The notes below the pieces were generated by a model, which was given only the letters and a program-made list of their open reading frames with translations, was not told the DNA's origin and did no database searches. Shown here in pieces: positions 8,457-17,116 of a stretch of DNA of 64,000 nucleotides. The position numbers and the translations under genes are program-made. This stretch comes from Chitinophagaceae bacterium PMP191F (GTDB lineage Bacteria > Bacteroidota > Bacteroidia > Chitinophagales > Chitinophagaceae). The stretch spans positions 124,001 to 188,000 of the forward strand of contig LGYU01000005.1 of NCBI GenBank assembly GCA_001302245.1. Reading direction: 5' to 3'. Positions within the stretch are counted from its first letter, which is position 1; every line of letters begins with the position of its first letter.

Positions 8457-9131
8457 TTAATCTTTCAACAAATGAGGTTGGATGGCTTTCTGCCAGATGG
8501 CATAACCTGTTTTATTCATGTGCAGGTTATCTTCTTTGAACAAATCTTTGCGAGGTGTGCCATCGGCATTCAGCATTGAGTGATATACATCTATGAATAC
8601 CGCTTTGCGTTGCTTTTTGATAAAGGCACTGATCAGCTCATTGGCTTTTATCATTTGCGGAAACAAGCGGCTACGGCTGGGACTTGGCTTAATAGATACA
8701 AAAGCAATAGATGCATCCGGCAGTTTACTTCTGATCAATTGAAACAGAGTTGTAAACCGACGCAGCACCACTTCACCAGTTACAGAATCATTGTCGTTGA
8801 GGTCATTCTCACCGCAATAGATCACCACCTGTTTGGGATGATATGGAAAAACAATATCGTTGGCATAGGCAATGACATGCGGTAATGATGAACCGCCAAA
8901 ACCACGATTGATGATGGTGTAACCGGGAAAATAATCCTGTACATCTGTCCAATAATGGAAAGATGAACTGCCTACAAACAGGATAGCGTTTTTGGGCGGA
9001 AATTTCATACTGTCCTGTTTTTTAAAAGCCTGTATCTCATTCCAGAATGGTTGCTGCTGCGCATGTACATAAACAGGAGCAAATGCAATGAACAGTAATG
9101 CAATAACAATGACTAATGGTTTCTTCATCAT
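8457..9131 (-). CDS. secreted SGNH/GDSL hydrolase (probable carbohydrate esterase)
   Basis: 224 residues with a signal peptide (about 1-24). The SGNH blocks are visible in order. Block I is ILFVGSSSFHYW with the nucleophile serine near residue 56, and block II has the Gly in NRGFGGSS. Block III is IYCGENDLND, and block V is DNLHMNKTGY with the Asp/His pair. This is the lipase-GDSL type common in polysaccharide-utilisation loci, where it usually deacetylates sugars. It sits between the GH43-like and GH3 genes, 7 bp from the latter, so it belongs to the same operon. The acyl substrate is unknown. Confidence 0.87.
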   Translation of the reverse strand: MMKKPLVIVIALLFIAFAPVYVHAQQQPFWNEIQAFKKQDSMKFPPKNAILFVGSSSFHYWTDVQDYFPGYTIINRGFGGSSLPHVIAYANDIVFPYHPKQVVIYCGENDLNDNDSVTGEVVLRRFTTLFQLIRSKLPDASIAFVSIKPSPSRSRLFPQMIKANELISAFIKKQRKAVFIDVYHSMLNADGTPRKDLFKEDNLHMNKTGYAIWQKAIQPHLLKD

Positions 9132-9146
9132 TTCTGTACAAGGGTT

Positions 9147-10889
9147 TTATTCAGATTTAATAACGGCCGTTCTTGCTGAAACTCCATTTTCATTAATTGC
9201 TTCTATTGAAAAATAGTAAGATAGCTGGCTATCCATGCCTTTGAAATAATAATCATTAGCGCCATGTACCATAATACAGTGATAAAGCTTATCAGGTGCA
9301 ATACCTACATAGATATTGTATGCATACGCATTATCTACCGGCGACCATTTTAACCATGCACTCCGCTTATCTTTTTCAGTACGCAGCACAGAAAATGATT
9401 TTACTGCATCCGGTACCATTCCATTTCCTTTACCAAAAACCCGCAGACCGCTGATGGCAAATTTACCGGTTGGCACGTGAATATTTTCCAGCCGGATATA
9501 TCTTGCCAGCACCGGGGCAGGCAGTTCTACATATTCATGCGGTACATCAGTTTGGTTGTTGCTTTTATCTGTCAGTAGCTGCCATTTTTTACCATCTGCG
9601 GAATAATACAACTTATACTGATGATAAATGCCCTGCTGTTTACCCAGGAACTCTGCATCCTGATCAGCATAATTGATCTGCACGGCATTTACGGTGCTGA
9701 TGCCTCCCAGATCGGTTTGTATCCATTCGCCTTTATTACCGGTAGCTGCGCTCCAGTAGGTTTTGATATTTTCATCAACGGCATAGTTGGGCAAATAGCC
9801 ACCCAACGTGGAGGAAACTGTAACCGGTTTGTTGTAGTTCAGTAACATCCACCCCGTGAAACGGCTTTTTAACGGATCGGTCACGCCATTGGGCAGGTAA
9901 TGCGGGTAATCACCAAAAGTAGTATTGGTAAACATCACTCCGTCTTTATCAAAACCAGCGGGCCAGATACCAATACGTCTTTCAAAGTTATTTTTTACAG
10001 AGATCACCATGGTGGAAACATGCCACCAGCTCTGCCAGTTGTCCTGGAAAGTAGCGCCATGTCCTGCACCTCTTGCAAAACCACCCGGCTTCCACGACAT
10101 AGGATTGTGCGGCTGCGGTGTAAACCCTTCCAGCGGTTTGTCGCTTACTTCAACACCATCGGCATATCCACTGAACTCAGTGCCCGGAGCACCATACTGC
10201 AGATAATATTTTCCGTTATGTTTCGTCATCCACGCACCTTCCATGAACGGATCAAGGAAGGTATTGTCAAGATATTCCCCAAAACGCTGCCATCCATACC
10301 GGTAATCTTTTAACCGGAACAGATCATGTTGCTCACCAATAGGCTGAAATGTTTTGCGATCAATTTCCTGTCCGTAAAGCGGGTATACATTGCTGCTTCC
10401 CCAATACAGGTATAGTTTTCCATCATCATCCAGGAACAGGTCGGGATCCCATGCAGCAATCTGGAATGTATCCACTGCTTCTTTCCATTGGTTGCCTTTG
10501 GGGTCAGTGCTCATCCACAACGGAAAGTTTTTTCGCTGCGTAGAACCCAATACCAGCATAGTATCACCCATTACCACTACTGCAGGTGCACACAGATCAT
10601 CATACACTTTATGGTAAGGCTTCAGAAATGAACGTGATACAAAATTCCAGTGACTCAGATCACTGCTCCACCAGTAGCCCCATTGGTTGGTGGAGAATAA
10701 ATAGTAATCGCCTTTGTATTGTACAATCACCGGGTCGGCTGTTGCTCGATGTTTACCCCATTCCGTAAAATTGGGAATAGGGCAATAACCGTAATCTATA
10801 TTAACAGGATTACAATACGTAGTTTGTTTTTGTGCCACTACTACAGCAGCACACAACATGATAACAGATACCAGGATACATTTTTTCAT
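9147..10889 (-). CDS. GH43-like glycoside hydrolase with discoidin (F5/8 C) and FnIII domains
   Basis: 580 residues with a signal peptide (about 1-19). The five-bladed propeller of the GH43/GH32 clan covers about 20-345. Candidate catalytic acids are Asp52 in RATADPVIV, Asp in AAWDPDLFLDDDGK and Glu in PFMEGAWMTKHNGKYY. A discoidin-like carbohydrate-binding domain follows (about 350-480, with YAVDENIKTYWSA and EWIQTDLGG), then a fibronectin-III-like module to the end. Enzymes of this shape act on arabinose-, xylose- or galactose-containing side chains, and some on glucans. It lies 15 bp upstream of the SGNH gene within the locus. Its presence suggests the natural substrate may be decorated or mixed. 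Confidence 0.86.
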   Translation of the reverse strand: MKKCILVSVIMLCAAVVVAQKQTTYCNPVNIDYGYCPIPNFTEWGKHRATADPVIVQYKGDYYLFSTNQWGYWWSSDLSHWNFVSRSFLKPYHKVYDDLCAPAVVVMGDTMLVLGSTQRKNFPLWMSTDPKGNQWKEAVDTFQIAAWDPDLFLDDDGKLYLYWGSSNVYPLYGQEIDRKTFQPIGEQHDLFRLKDYRYGWQRFGEYLDNTFLDPFMEGAWMTKHNGKYYLQYGAPGTEFSGYADGVEVSDKPLEGFTPQPHNPMSWKPGGFARGAGHGATFQDNWQSWWHVSTMVISVKNNFERRIGIWPAGFDKDGVMFTNTTFGDYPHYLPNGVTDPLKSRFTGWMLLNYNKPVTVSSTLGGYLPNYAVDENIKTYWSAATGNKGEWIQTDLGGISTVNAVQINYADQDAEFLGKQQGIYHQYKLYYSADGKKWQLLTDKSNNQTDVPHEYVELPAPVLARYIRLENIHVPTGKFAISGLRVFGKGNGMVPDAVKSFSVLRTEKDKRSAWLKWSPVDNAYAYNIYVGIAPDKLYHCIMVHGANDYYFKGMDSQLSYYFSIEAINENGVSARTAVIKSE

Positions 10890-10906
10890 GTTTAAGCTTC
10901 TGTATG

Positions 10907-12280
10907 CTATTTAATATGCGGACTCTGAAAGCCCAGCTTCTTTAATCCCGCCTGTACTTCAGGGCAACTCATGAACAGCTTCCACAATAAACCACTACGG
11001 TAGTTTTCCATCATTACTACCACCGGCCCCTGGTCAATAGCCAGATATCTTTCGGGATACCAGTTATCTGTTTCGCTGAAGGCATCATAAAATCCATAAG
11101 GCCCCCACAATTTATCTTTCATGTCTTTATACCAATGGCGCATTGCCTGCATAGATTGTTTGGGTGCATAGGGCATGGATGACAATGCTGCGGTTGGAGA
11201 AATAACACCCAGGTCTTTTTTATCGCCGGGAGCATGTGCCGCATAGCCTTTTACTGAATAGCTGGCAGTAAGTCCCCAGCTATCAGGGCCATAGCCTTTG
11301 TATTTATCAGGATTCTGTGCACACCAGGAATAATTGATCATGGTATGACTGGTGTTCTCTTTCCAGTAATCAGCATACCTGTCTTTCAGTCCACGTGGAT
11401 CTAAACCAAGATAGGAGTAATGAGCCCAGAACAAAGGGCCTCCATATTGTTTTGCTCCGTTGTGATTTAGTTGTAATGTATACCCGTATTCTGTGCTGCC
11501 CCCTTTGATGGCTCCATTACGGGCCCATCCTTCATGATACACTTCAGCAGGAATGGTGTGCGTAGGTGATGATGCAGCAAGGATGTACATGATCAGGCAC
11601 TCATTGTATCCTTCTACCGGGAAGTTCATTTCCCATGCATATTCAGGGCTCCAGTGCCAGTACAATACATTTTTACCACCATTGCGGTACCAGCTCCAGT
11701 CTATTTCCCGCCACAGTTTATCAATTCTGCCAGCCAGTGCTTTCTCTGCAGTATTGCCATCTTTAAAATACTGGCGTACACACAGCAAACCCTGGATCAG
11801 AAAAGATGATTCAACCAGGTCGCCACCATTATCTTTTCTGCCAAAAGGTTTTACTTTACCGGTTTCACCATGCAGCCAGTGTGGCCATGCACCATGAAAA
11901 CGATCCGCTTTCTCCAGGAAAGTGACAATACGTTCAAAACGTTCTCTTCCCAGGGTGCGGGTAATATACCCACGATGAATACCAGCCAGTATTGCCATCA
12001 CACCAAAACCACCACCCCCGGTTGTTACTACACTCTGATCATTTTCCGGATAGTTACCATCTACATGGATCCTTTCACGGGCAAGACCACTGTTGGGTTC
12101 TGCGCCGTCCCAGAAATACTGGAAGGTTTGTTTCTGTACCAGGTCCAGTAATTGTTTATCTGTTAAGTTCTTCTTTGCTGCACTATTGCTTTTTGTGGCA
12201 GTTTTTTTCTGCGCATAACTCTGTTGCGACAAAAGGCCCATACTCAATACCATTAAAAAACAGATACCGGAATTTTTCAT
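10907..12280 (-). CDS. GH144-type endo-beta-1,2-glucanase / glucoamylase-like protein (copy A)
   Basis: 457 residues with a signal peptide (about 1-24). The rest is the (alpha/alpha)6 fold annotated as glycoamylase-like. Conserved blocks are FQYFWDGAEPNSGLARER, TTGGGGFGVMAI, HGAWPHWLHGETG, KDNGGDLVESSFL, VLYWHWSPEYAWEMN with the following NEC, GVISPTAALSSMPYAP and the terminal DQGPVVVMMENYR. This family includes GH144, founded on a Chitinophaga endo-beta-1,2-glucanase. The exact activity is inferred from family and from the neighbouring GH3. It shares nearly all blocks with the 12833-14524 gene but lacks that protein's lipoprotein anchor and Ig-like domain, so it should be free in the periplasm. 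Confidence 0.88.
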   Translation of the reverse strand: MKNSGICFLMVLSMGLLSQQSYAQKKTATKSNSAAKKNLTDKQLLDLVQKQTFQYFWDGAEPNSGLARERIHVDGNYPENDQSVVTTGGGGFGVMAILAGIHRGYITRTLGRERFERIVTFLEKADRFHGAWPHWLHGETGKVKPFGRKDNGGDLVESSFLIQGLLCVRQYFKDGNTAEKALAGRIDKLWREIDWSWYRNGGKNVLYWHWSPEYAWEMNFPVEGYNECLIMYILAASSPTHTIPAEVYHEGWARNGAIKGGSTEYGYTLQLNHNGAKQYGGPLFWAHYSYLGLDPRGLKDRYADYWKENTSHTMINYSWCAQNPDKYKGYGPDSWGLTASYSVKGYAAHAPGDKKDLGVISPTAALSSMPYAPKQSMQAMRHWYKDMKDKLWGPYGFYDAFSETDNWYPERYLAIDQGPVVVMMENYRSGLLWKLFMSCPEVQAGLKKLGFQSPHIK

Positions 12281-12369
12281 TTCTTTTCGTTCAAATGGTT
12301 TAAAAATCTTCAGGGTAAGAATGCAGGGGTAAAAAATGCCTGGTTCTTATCATGCACTGAAATAGCTTA

Positions 12370-12753
12370 CTAATAGATCCTTAACGAGGGACAGGATGTA
12401 CATGTGGGACAAAGATCGCCGCCACTATATGTACCTGTAGTTACATAACCAGCATTGTACCAATAGAACTGCATGGTATGCGGCCCTCCGGACGAGGTAA
12501 GTGTAACATTATAACAATCACTCTCAATCTGTCCCATTACATAACCGGAAGCAGCATGAGGCGGTACAGTAAAATTATAATTGCGTGATGCATTCCACAG
12601 GCGAACATAGATATAATCGCCGGAAGGATTACTGGTAGCACAGTAGGCATCCAGCAGTGTGGCAGGTTTTACAGCAGCCGGTTTATTACCTGGCAAGCAG
12701 AAAGCGGCGGCTGTAAGAAAAACAATAGCAAGGATGAAGGCTGTCTTTTTCAT
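12370..12753 (-). CDS. small secreted Cys-rich protein of unknown function inside the glucan locus
   Basis: 127 residues from the ATG at 12753. The open frame extends to 12858, but that part overlaps the upstream gene's end and lacks signal-peptide character, whereas MKKTAFILAIVFLTAAAF is a clean signal peptide. The mature part is rich in Tyr, Thr, Ser and Asn and looks like a small beta-sandwich. It has Cys near residues 50 and 86 and three Cys near the end in LCPTCTSCPSL. I recognise no family. It lies between the two GH144 genes, 79 bp after one and 89 bp before the other, on the same strand. A binding or accessory role in glucan handling is possible but is only inferred from position. Confidence 0.7.
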   Translation of the reverse strand: MKKTAFILAIVFLTAAAFCLPGNKPAAVKPATLLDAYCATSNPSGDYIYVRLWNASRNYNFTVPPHAASGYVMGQIESDCYNVTLTSSGGPHTMQFYWYNAGYVTTGTYSGGDLCPTCTSCPSLRIY

Positions 12754-12832
12754 ACGATTACAATTTTTAGTTTTAAAATGTTTGTAACATATCGCATCTA
12801 AGAACCAGACATTTAACAACGTAGCCGTAACC

Positions 12833-14524
12833 TTACAGATTGGGACTCTGGAAGCCAAGGCTTTTCATCCCGGTTTTTACTTCCGGGCAACTCATAAACA
12901 GATTCCACAATAAACCAGTTCGGTAATTTTCGATCATTACAATCTGCGGTCCCTGATCAATAGCCAATGTTGAACTGGCAAACCATGGATCTGATAATTT
13001 GAATGCATCATAAAATCCATAATCTCCCCAAAGCTTATCCCCCAATTTGTAGTAAAAGAATTTTAACGCATTCATTGATTCAACAGGCGTATAAGGCATA
13101 GATGAAATGGCTGCAGTAGGGGATATTACGCCCAGATCACTATTGCCGGGAGCATTTGCATTGTATCCGTTATTTGGAATGTCACTTGCAGTAAGTCCCC
13201 AACATGTGTTGCTGTAACCAAACCATTGCCTGGGATTACCTATGCAGTATTCATAATTAATTTTGGTGTGGTTGGTTACCTGCGTTTTATAATCTGCATA
13301 GGTATCTGTTAACCCGTTTGGGTTGATCCCCAAGAATGAATAATGTTCCAGAAAGAGCGGTCCACCCAGGTCCGGTCCCAGCGGCAGGGTATAACCAAAG
13401 TAAATATTGTTATTTTTCATGGCTCCGTTGCGTGCCCACCCATTGGTATATACAACGGGAGGTATACGATTGGCGCTATTGGGTGCAGAGGCAGCCAGCA
13501 CATAAACGATCAGTGCTTCATTCCATCCGGATATTTGTTGATTAATGATCCATCCTTTATCGGTACTCCAATGCCAGTATAAAACATTCTGATCGTTCTG
13601 GCGGTACCAGTTCCATTCAATGTTATTGTACAGCGTATTCACCTTATTCCTGATATCAGTTTCTGTAGCATCTGCTGTAGAGAAATACTGCCTGGCAGTA
13701 AGTAATCCTTCCATCAGCAATGCGGTTTCAACCAGGTCTCCGCCATTATCGTTTGTACTAAAGGGAATAGTAGCGCCGGTGCTTCCGTTTATCCAGTGCG
13801 CAAAAGCTCCGTGATAAGTAGAGCATTGGTTTGACAAGAAGTTGACAATTTTTGATACGCGTGCAGCGCCATCGGTTCTTGTAATAAATCCCCTGCTGAC
13901 AGCAGTTACAATAGCCATTACTCCAAATCCTGTTCCACCGGTAGTTACAATATCTCCGCTGGAGTTTCTTTCACGCGCCATTCCCGAAACAGGGTGGCCA
14001 AAATCCCAGAAATATTTAAAAGTCTGTTGTTGTACCTTATTCAGCAGCGCATCATCTGTAATAGTGGGAAACTTATCTGATGAGTCTATTACTGTAAGAA
14101 GATTAATACTGCTGCCATTTGTCAATGCAGCGCCTTGCTGGGAGGTTAATATATTTTTAACCTCCAGCGTATATTTTGCCAGTGGAGTCAATGCACTTGC
14201 CGGTTGCAATAACAGCACACTATCGCCATTCTGATATGTAGCCTGTAAGCCAGTGGCTGTGCCAGTTGAAGATTGAGTCAGCGTAACGCCAGCTGATACG
14301 CCGGAGCGATTAACCGGTGCATTGAAAGATAATTTTATGGCAGGCGTCCTGCTAATTCCATTTTGTGTAGCAGCCGCGTTGCCATTAACAGTGAAGGATA
14401 ATACTTTGAAGGGGTCACTTACCGGCGGCTGAGAACCGCCGCCATTGTTCTTCTTACAACCAACAAAAACCATCAACAACAATAGTTGTACTACCAGATA
14501 CCTGTTATCAGCTTTGCAAATCAT
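12833..14524 (-). CDS. surface lipoprotein GH144-type glucanase with N-terminal Ig-like domain (copy B)
   Basis: 563 residues from the ATG at 14524. An upstream in-frame ATG at 14575 lies inside a strong hairpin and is unlikely to be the start. The N-terminus MICKADNRYLVVQLLLLMVF runs into the lipobox VFVGC and a GGG linker, typical of an exported lipoprotein. A bacterial Ig-like domain follows (about 35-150). The GH144/glycoamylase fold then has QQQTFKYFWDFGHPVSGMAR, HGAFAHWINGSTG, NDNGGDLVETALL, VLYWHWSTDKGW, GVISPTAAISSMPYTP and DQGPQIVMIENYR. It probably cleaves the polymer at the cell surface before SusC/SusD import, while copy A works inside. Specificity is inferred. Confidence 0.88.
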   Translation of the reverse strand: MICKADNRYLVVQLLLLMVFVGCKKNNGGGSQPPVSDPFKVLSFTVNGNAAATQNGISRTPAIKLSFNAPVNRSGVSAGVTLTQSSTGTATGLQATYQNGDSVLLLQPASALTPLAKYTLEVKNILTSQQGAALTNGSSINLLTVIDSSDKFPTITDDALLNKVQQQTFKYFWDFGHPVSGMARERNSSGDIVTTGGTGFGVMAIVTAVSRGFITRTDGAARVSKIVNFLSNQCSTYHGAFAHWINGSTGATIPFSTNDNGGDLVETALLMEGLLTARQYFSTADATETDIRNKVNTLYNNIEWNWYRQNDQNVLYWHWSTDKGWIINQQISGWNEALIVYVLAASAPNSANRIPPVVYTNGWARNGAMKNNNIYFGYTLPLGPDLGGPLFLEHYSFLGINPNGLTDTYADYKTQVTNHTKINYEYCIGNPRQWFGYSNTCWGLTASDIPNNGYNANAPGNSDLGVISPTAAISSMPYTPVESMNALKFFYYKLGDKLWGDYGFYDAFKLSDPWFASSTLAIDQGPQIVMIENYRTGLLWNLFMSCPEVKTGMKSLGFQSPNL

Positions 14525-14546
14525 AAATAGGTACGCTTTTTTATGT

Positions 14547-14594
14547 AAAAAAGGTTGCACTTGGAATAGTAACATACCAGGGGCAACCTTTTTT
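14547..14594 (-). terminator. hairpin between LamG and GH144 genes, possible intra-operon attenuator
   Basis: A 12-bp perfect stem (14547-14558 with 14583-14594) ends in a T6 run on either strand. On the minus strand it lies between the LamG lipoprotein gene and GH144 copy B. It may reduce read-through from susC-susD-lamG into the enzyme genes. The structure is seen; the attenuation role is inferred. Confidence 0.55.
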
Positions 14595-14643
14595 AATAAT
14601 GATTCATGCAGATAACTGCATTATAAAAAATATACTGTTACTC

Positions 14644-15549
14644 TTATCTTCCCTGCTTTTCTAACTGGAACAATGCGCTTATTTCGCCATCAGTAAGTGC
14701 CTTTCCATACACTCTCAATTCGTCAATAGAACCAGTTAACATGGCCTGCCATGATTGTGTTGGAGACAGGTTAAAGCCGGTTGCAGCATTGGGAAATCCG
14801 CCTAGCAGCACCTGTGTTGGGGTGGGGCTGATAATAGGTCCAAGTCCGTTCCTGAAGCGGAAGTTATTGTTCGACACCCTGATGTTGTTTATAAACAGAT
14901 CAATAAACTGTCCTGCTCCATCATAGCGCATAATGTATTGCGCCCATTGATTGGCAACCGGTGTAGTCTGAAAGTCGGTACCTGCCGTGCCATAATCATT
15001 GATATTATCGCCGCCTTTTCTTACACCGCCGGGATAGCTTCCTACCCAGCTATGGAAAGCGATATTCGTTTGTGTAGTTGGGCGACCGGTTTCAGCACCT
15101 ACGTTTAAAATTGCCAGCCAGTCTGTTTGTGCTGCAGGCGGCTGTGTAAGACAGAAGAACAGGGAGGCCTGTGAGCCATTATTGGCTACATTTACCCACA
15201 TACTGACAGTGCAACTTGCCAAACCGTTGGTTGTGCTCAGTGCCGGAATAGTAGGATATAATACATAGCCGCTATTCAAACGCAATGCATTGCCTTTGAC
15301 ACCTGTAACAGAAGATGCATTTACTGCAGTTCCTGCGACATTTGATTTTGATTCATTGTTGTTATTATCAAAGCTCCAGTATGCCAATAAACTTGACGCA
15401 GCTACCTGGCTGGAGTTTGTATAACCTCCGGGAACCGGTGGGGGGTCTCCCTTAGGGAAGTCATCACTTCTGTTTACCTTGGTACAGGAAAGTGTCATCA
15501 CACTTCCGGTAAGCAATGCTCCCAATACTTTTACATATATATTACGCAT
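14644..15549 (-). CDS. LamG (concanavalin-like) surface lipoprotein, probable glycan-binding protein
   Basis: 301 residues. The signal peptide ends in the lipobox MTLSC (Cys about residue 22). A Pro/Gly linker follows, then a LamG/concanavalin-A-like jelly roll (about 55-295) with LLAYWSFDNN, GNALRLNSGYV, CTVSMWVNVAN and the final GSIDELRVYGKALTDGEI. Lipoproteins with this domain directly after susD usually serve as surface glycan-binding proteins of the SusE/F or SGBP type. It is 19 bp downstream of the susD gene. The sugar bound cannot be told from sequence. No catalytic residues of GH16-type enzymes are evident, so I favour binding over hydrolysis. Confidence 0.83.
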   Translation of the reverse strand: MRNIYVKVLGALLTGSVMTLSCTKVNRSDDFPKGDPPPVPGGYTNSSQVAASSLLAYWSFDNNNNESKSNVAGTAVNASSVTGVKGNALRLNSGYVLYPTIPALSTTNGLASCTVSMWVNVANNGSQASLFFCLTQPPAAQTDWLAILNVGAETGRPTTQTNIAFHSWVGSYPGGVRKGGDNINDYGTAGTDFQTTPVANQWAQYIMRYDGAGQFIDLFINNIRVSNNNFRFRNGLGPIISPTPTQVLLGGFPNAATGFNLSPTQSWQAMLTGSIDELRVYGKALTDGEISALFQLEKQGR

Positions 15550-15568
15550 ATTACTTAGTTAAATGTGA

Positions 15569-17098
15569 TTAATAATTGGGGTTTTGTGACAATCTGTTAT
15601 TACTGAGATCACGCTGAGCCTGTGGGATAGGATACAATTCATGTTTACCAGCAACAAAGGGTTTGCCCTGTGCCTGCATAACGGTTGCAGCTCTGCCTGT
15701 ACGAACCAGGTCAAAGAACCTGTCTGCTTCCATTGCCAGCTCTACCCTTCTTTCTTTCCAGATATCATTCACGGTAGCCGTAGTGGTAGTTAAACCTGCA
15801 CGGGTTCTTACGCGTTTTAACGGTGTAAGCGCGTCTCCGCCTACATGTGTAGCAGCTTCTGCATTAATAAGCAGTACTTCTGCAAATCTTATCAAGCGGA
15901 TATTTTTAGGCTTATTATCCTTATCGTTGATCCCATTACAGCTGTTGGTTTCTTTAAACGGACTATGATAGCCTTTATAGTTGTAACGTTCGTTTACAAC
16001 ATCCGGTTGTTTGGGAATTACAAAACCATCCCAAAGTGTAGTAGTAGTGGTAGGGCTAGTAAAAATGATAGTCCCAGCTTTTCTTACATCACCGGCTTCA
16101 TATGCCGCAGCAAGATCTGCTGTAGGCGTATTCAAACCAAAACCAAGGTCACCATTATATATTTTACCATCTACAGTGTTTGTGGGGAATGATCCTCTTG
16201 GTCCCTGGAAGTTGCTGTAGTTAGGACTGATAGCATCGCAGGTTGTTCCGTTTTTATCCGGTCCGGTCTGTACTTCAAAAATTGATTCAATATTATTAGT
16301 ACCTACTTCACGGAACATGCTGGCGTAATCTGAAGCAAGGTCGTATTTACCGGAAGTCATTACTGCCATAGACATATCATACGCACCCTGCCAGTTTTGC
16401 TGATACAGGTATACTTTGGACAATAATGCCTGAGCTGCTCCTTTGGTTGCTCTTCCTACTGTGGCAGTAGCGTCACCCTTCATTGGCAGATTGTTTACTG
16501 CATAGGTAAGATCATCAGTGATCACCTTGTAAATGGTGTCTACTTTAGCCCTGGTCTGAAACTCATCTGAATTTACTTCAGTAGTGAGGGGTACGCGCGT
16601 TACTTTGGGAACACCACCAAATATCCTTACCAAATTAAAATAGTACAGCGCCCTTATAAACCTGGTCTCGCCAATTAATCTCCTTCTTGTTACATCATCA
16701 AAAGTGGCATTATCCAATATACTGAGCGCATTATTGGCACGCGCAATCCCTTTATAATTATCAACCCATACGTCATTAAAGATCGGGGTATTGGCATCGT
16801 ACGTAAACGCATCAATAAATATTCCACTGAACCCGTTATCGCTTGGTACAGATCCTTTGTCAGAATCGTCGGAAGCAACATCGCCCAGTATTACAAGCTT
16901 AAGTCCTACTGTTCCCTGCAGATACAATGTATTATAAACACTGATCACCAGCTTGGATGCTGCATCCGGGTCAATCAGCGCCTGCTCTTTAGTAAGCTGA
17001 CCCTGCGGCGGCACATCTAAAAAAGATTTTTTACAGGATGTGATCAGCGAAGAAACAATCAACAATCCAAATATTGTTTTATAAAATGTGTGTTTCAT
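15569..17098 (-). CDS. SusD/RagB family outer-membrane nutrient-binding lipoprotein
   Basis: 509 residues with a lipoprotein signal (lipobox LITSC, Cys about residue 22) followed by KKSFLDVPPQGQ, the standard SusD beginning. TPR-like helices with RRLIGETRFIRALYYFNLVRIFGGVP (about 135-160) and the C-terminal block VNDIWKERRVELAMEADRFFDLVRTG are diagnostic; the end is ELYPIPQAQRDLS. SusD caps the SusC channel at the cell surface and captures oligosaccharides. It lies 18 bp downstream of susC. The length is normal and the protein looks intact. Confidence 0.95.
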   Translation of the reverse strand: MKHTFYKTIFGLLIVSSLITSCKKSFLDVPPQGQLTKEQALIDPDAASKLVISVYNTLYLQGTVGLKLVILGDVASDDSDKGSVPSDNGFSGIFIDAFTYDANTPIFNDVWVDNYKGIARANNALSILDNATFDDVTRRRLIGETRFIRALYYFNLVRIFGGVPKVTRVPLTTEVNSDEFQTRAKVDTIYKVITDDLTYAVNNLPMKGDATATVGRATKGAAQALLSKVYLYQQNWQGAYDMSMAVMTSGKYDLASDYASMFREVGTNNIESIFEVQTGPDKNGTTCDAISPNYSNFQGPRGSFPTNTVDGKIYNGDLGFGLNTPTADLAAAYEAGDVRKAGTIIFTSPTTTTTLWDGFVIPKQPDVVNERYNYKGYHSPFKETNSCNGINDKDNKPKNIRLIRFAEVLLINAEAATHVGGDALTPLKRVRTRAGLTTTTATVNDIWKERRVELAMEADRFFDLVRTGRAATVMQAQGKPFVAGKHELYPIPQAQRDLSNNRLSQNPNY

Positions 17099-17116
17099 TT
17101 TCTTTCATTTAATCAT

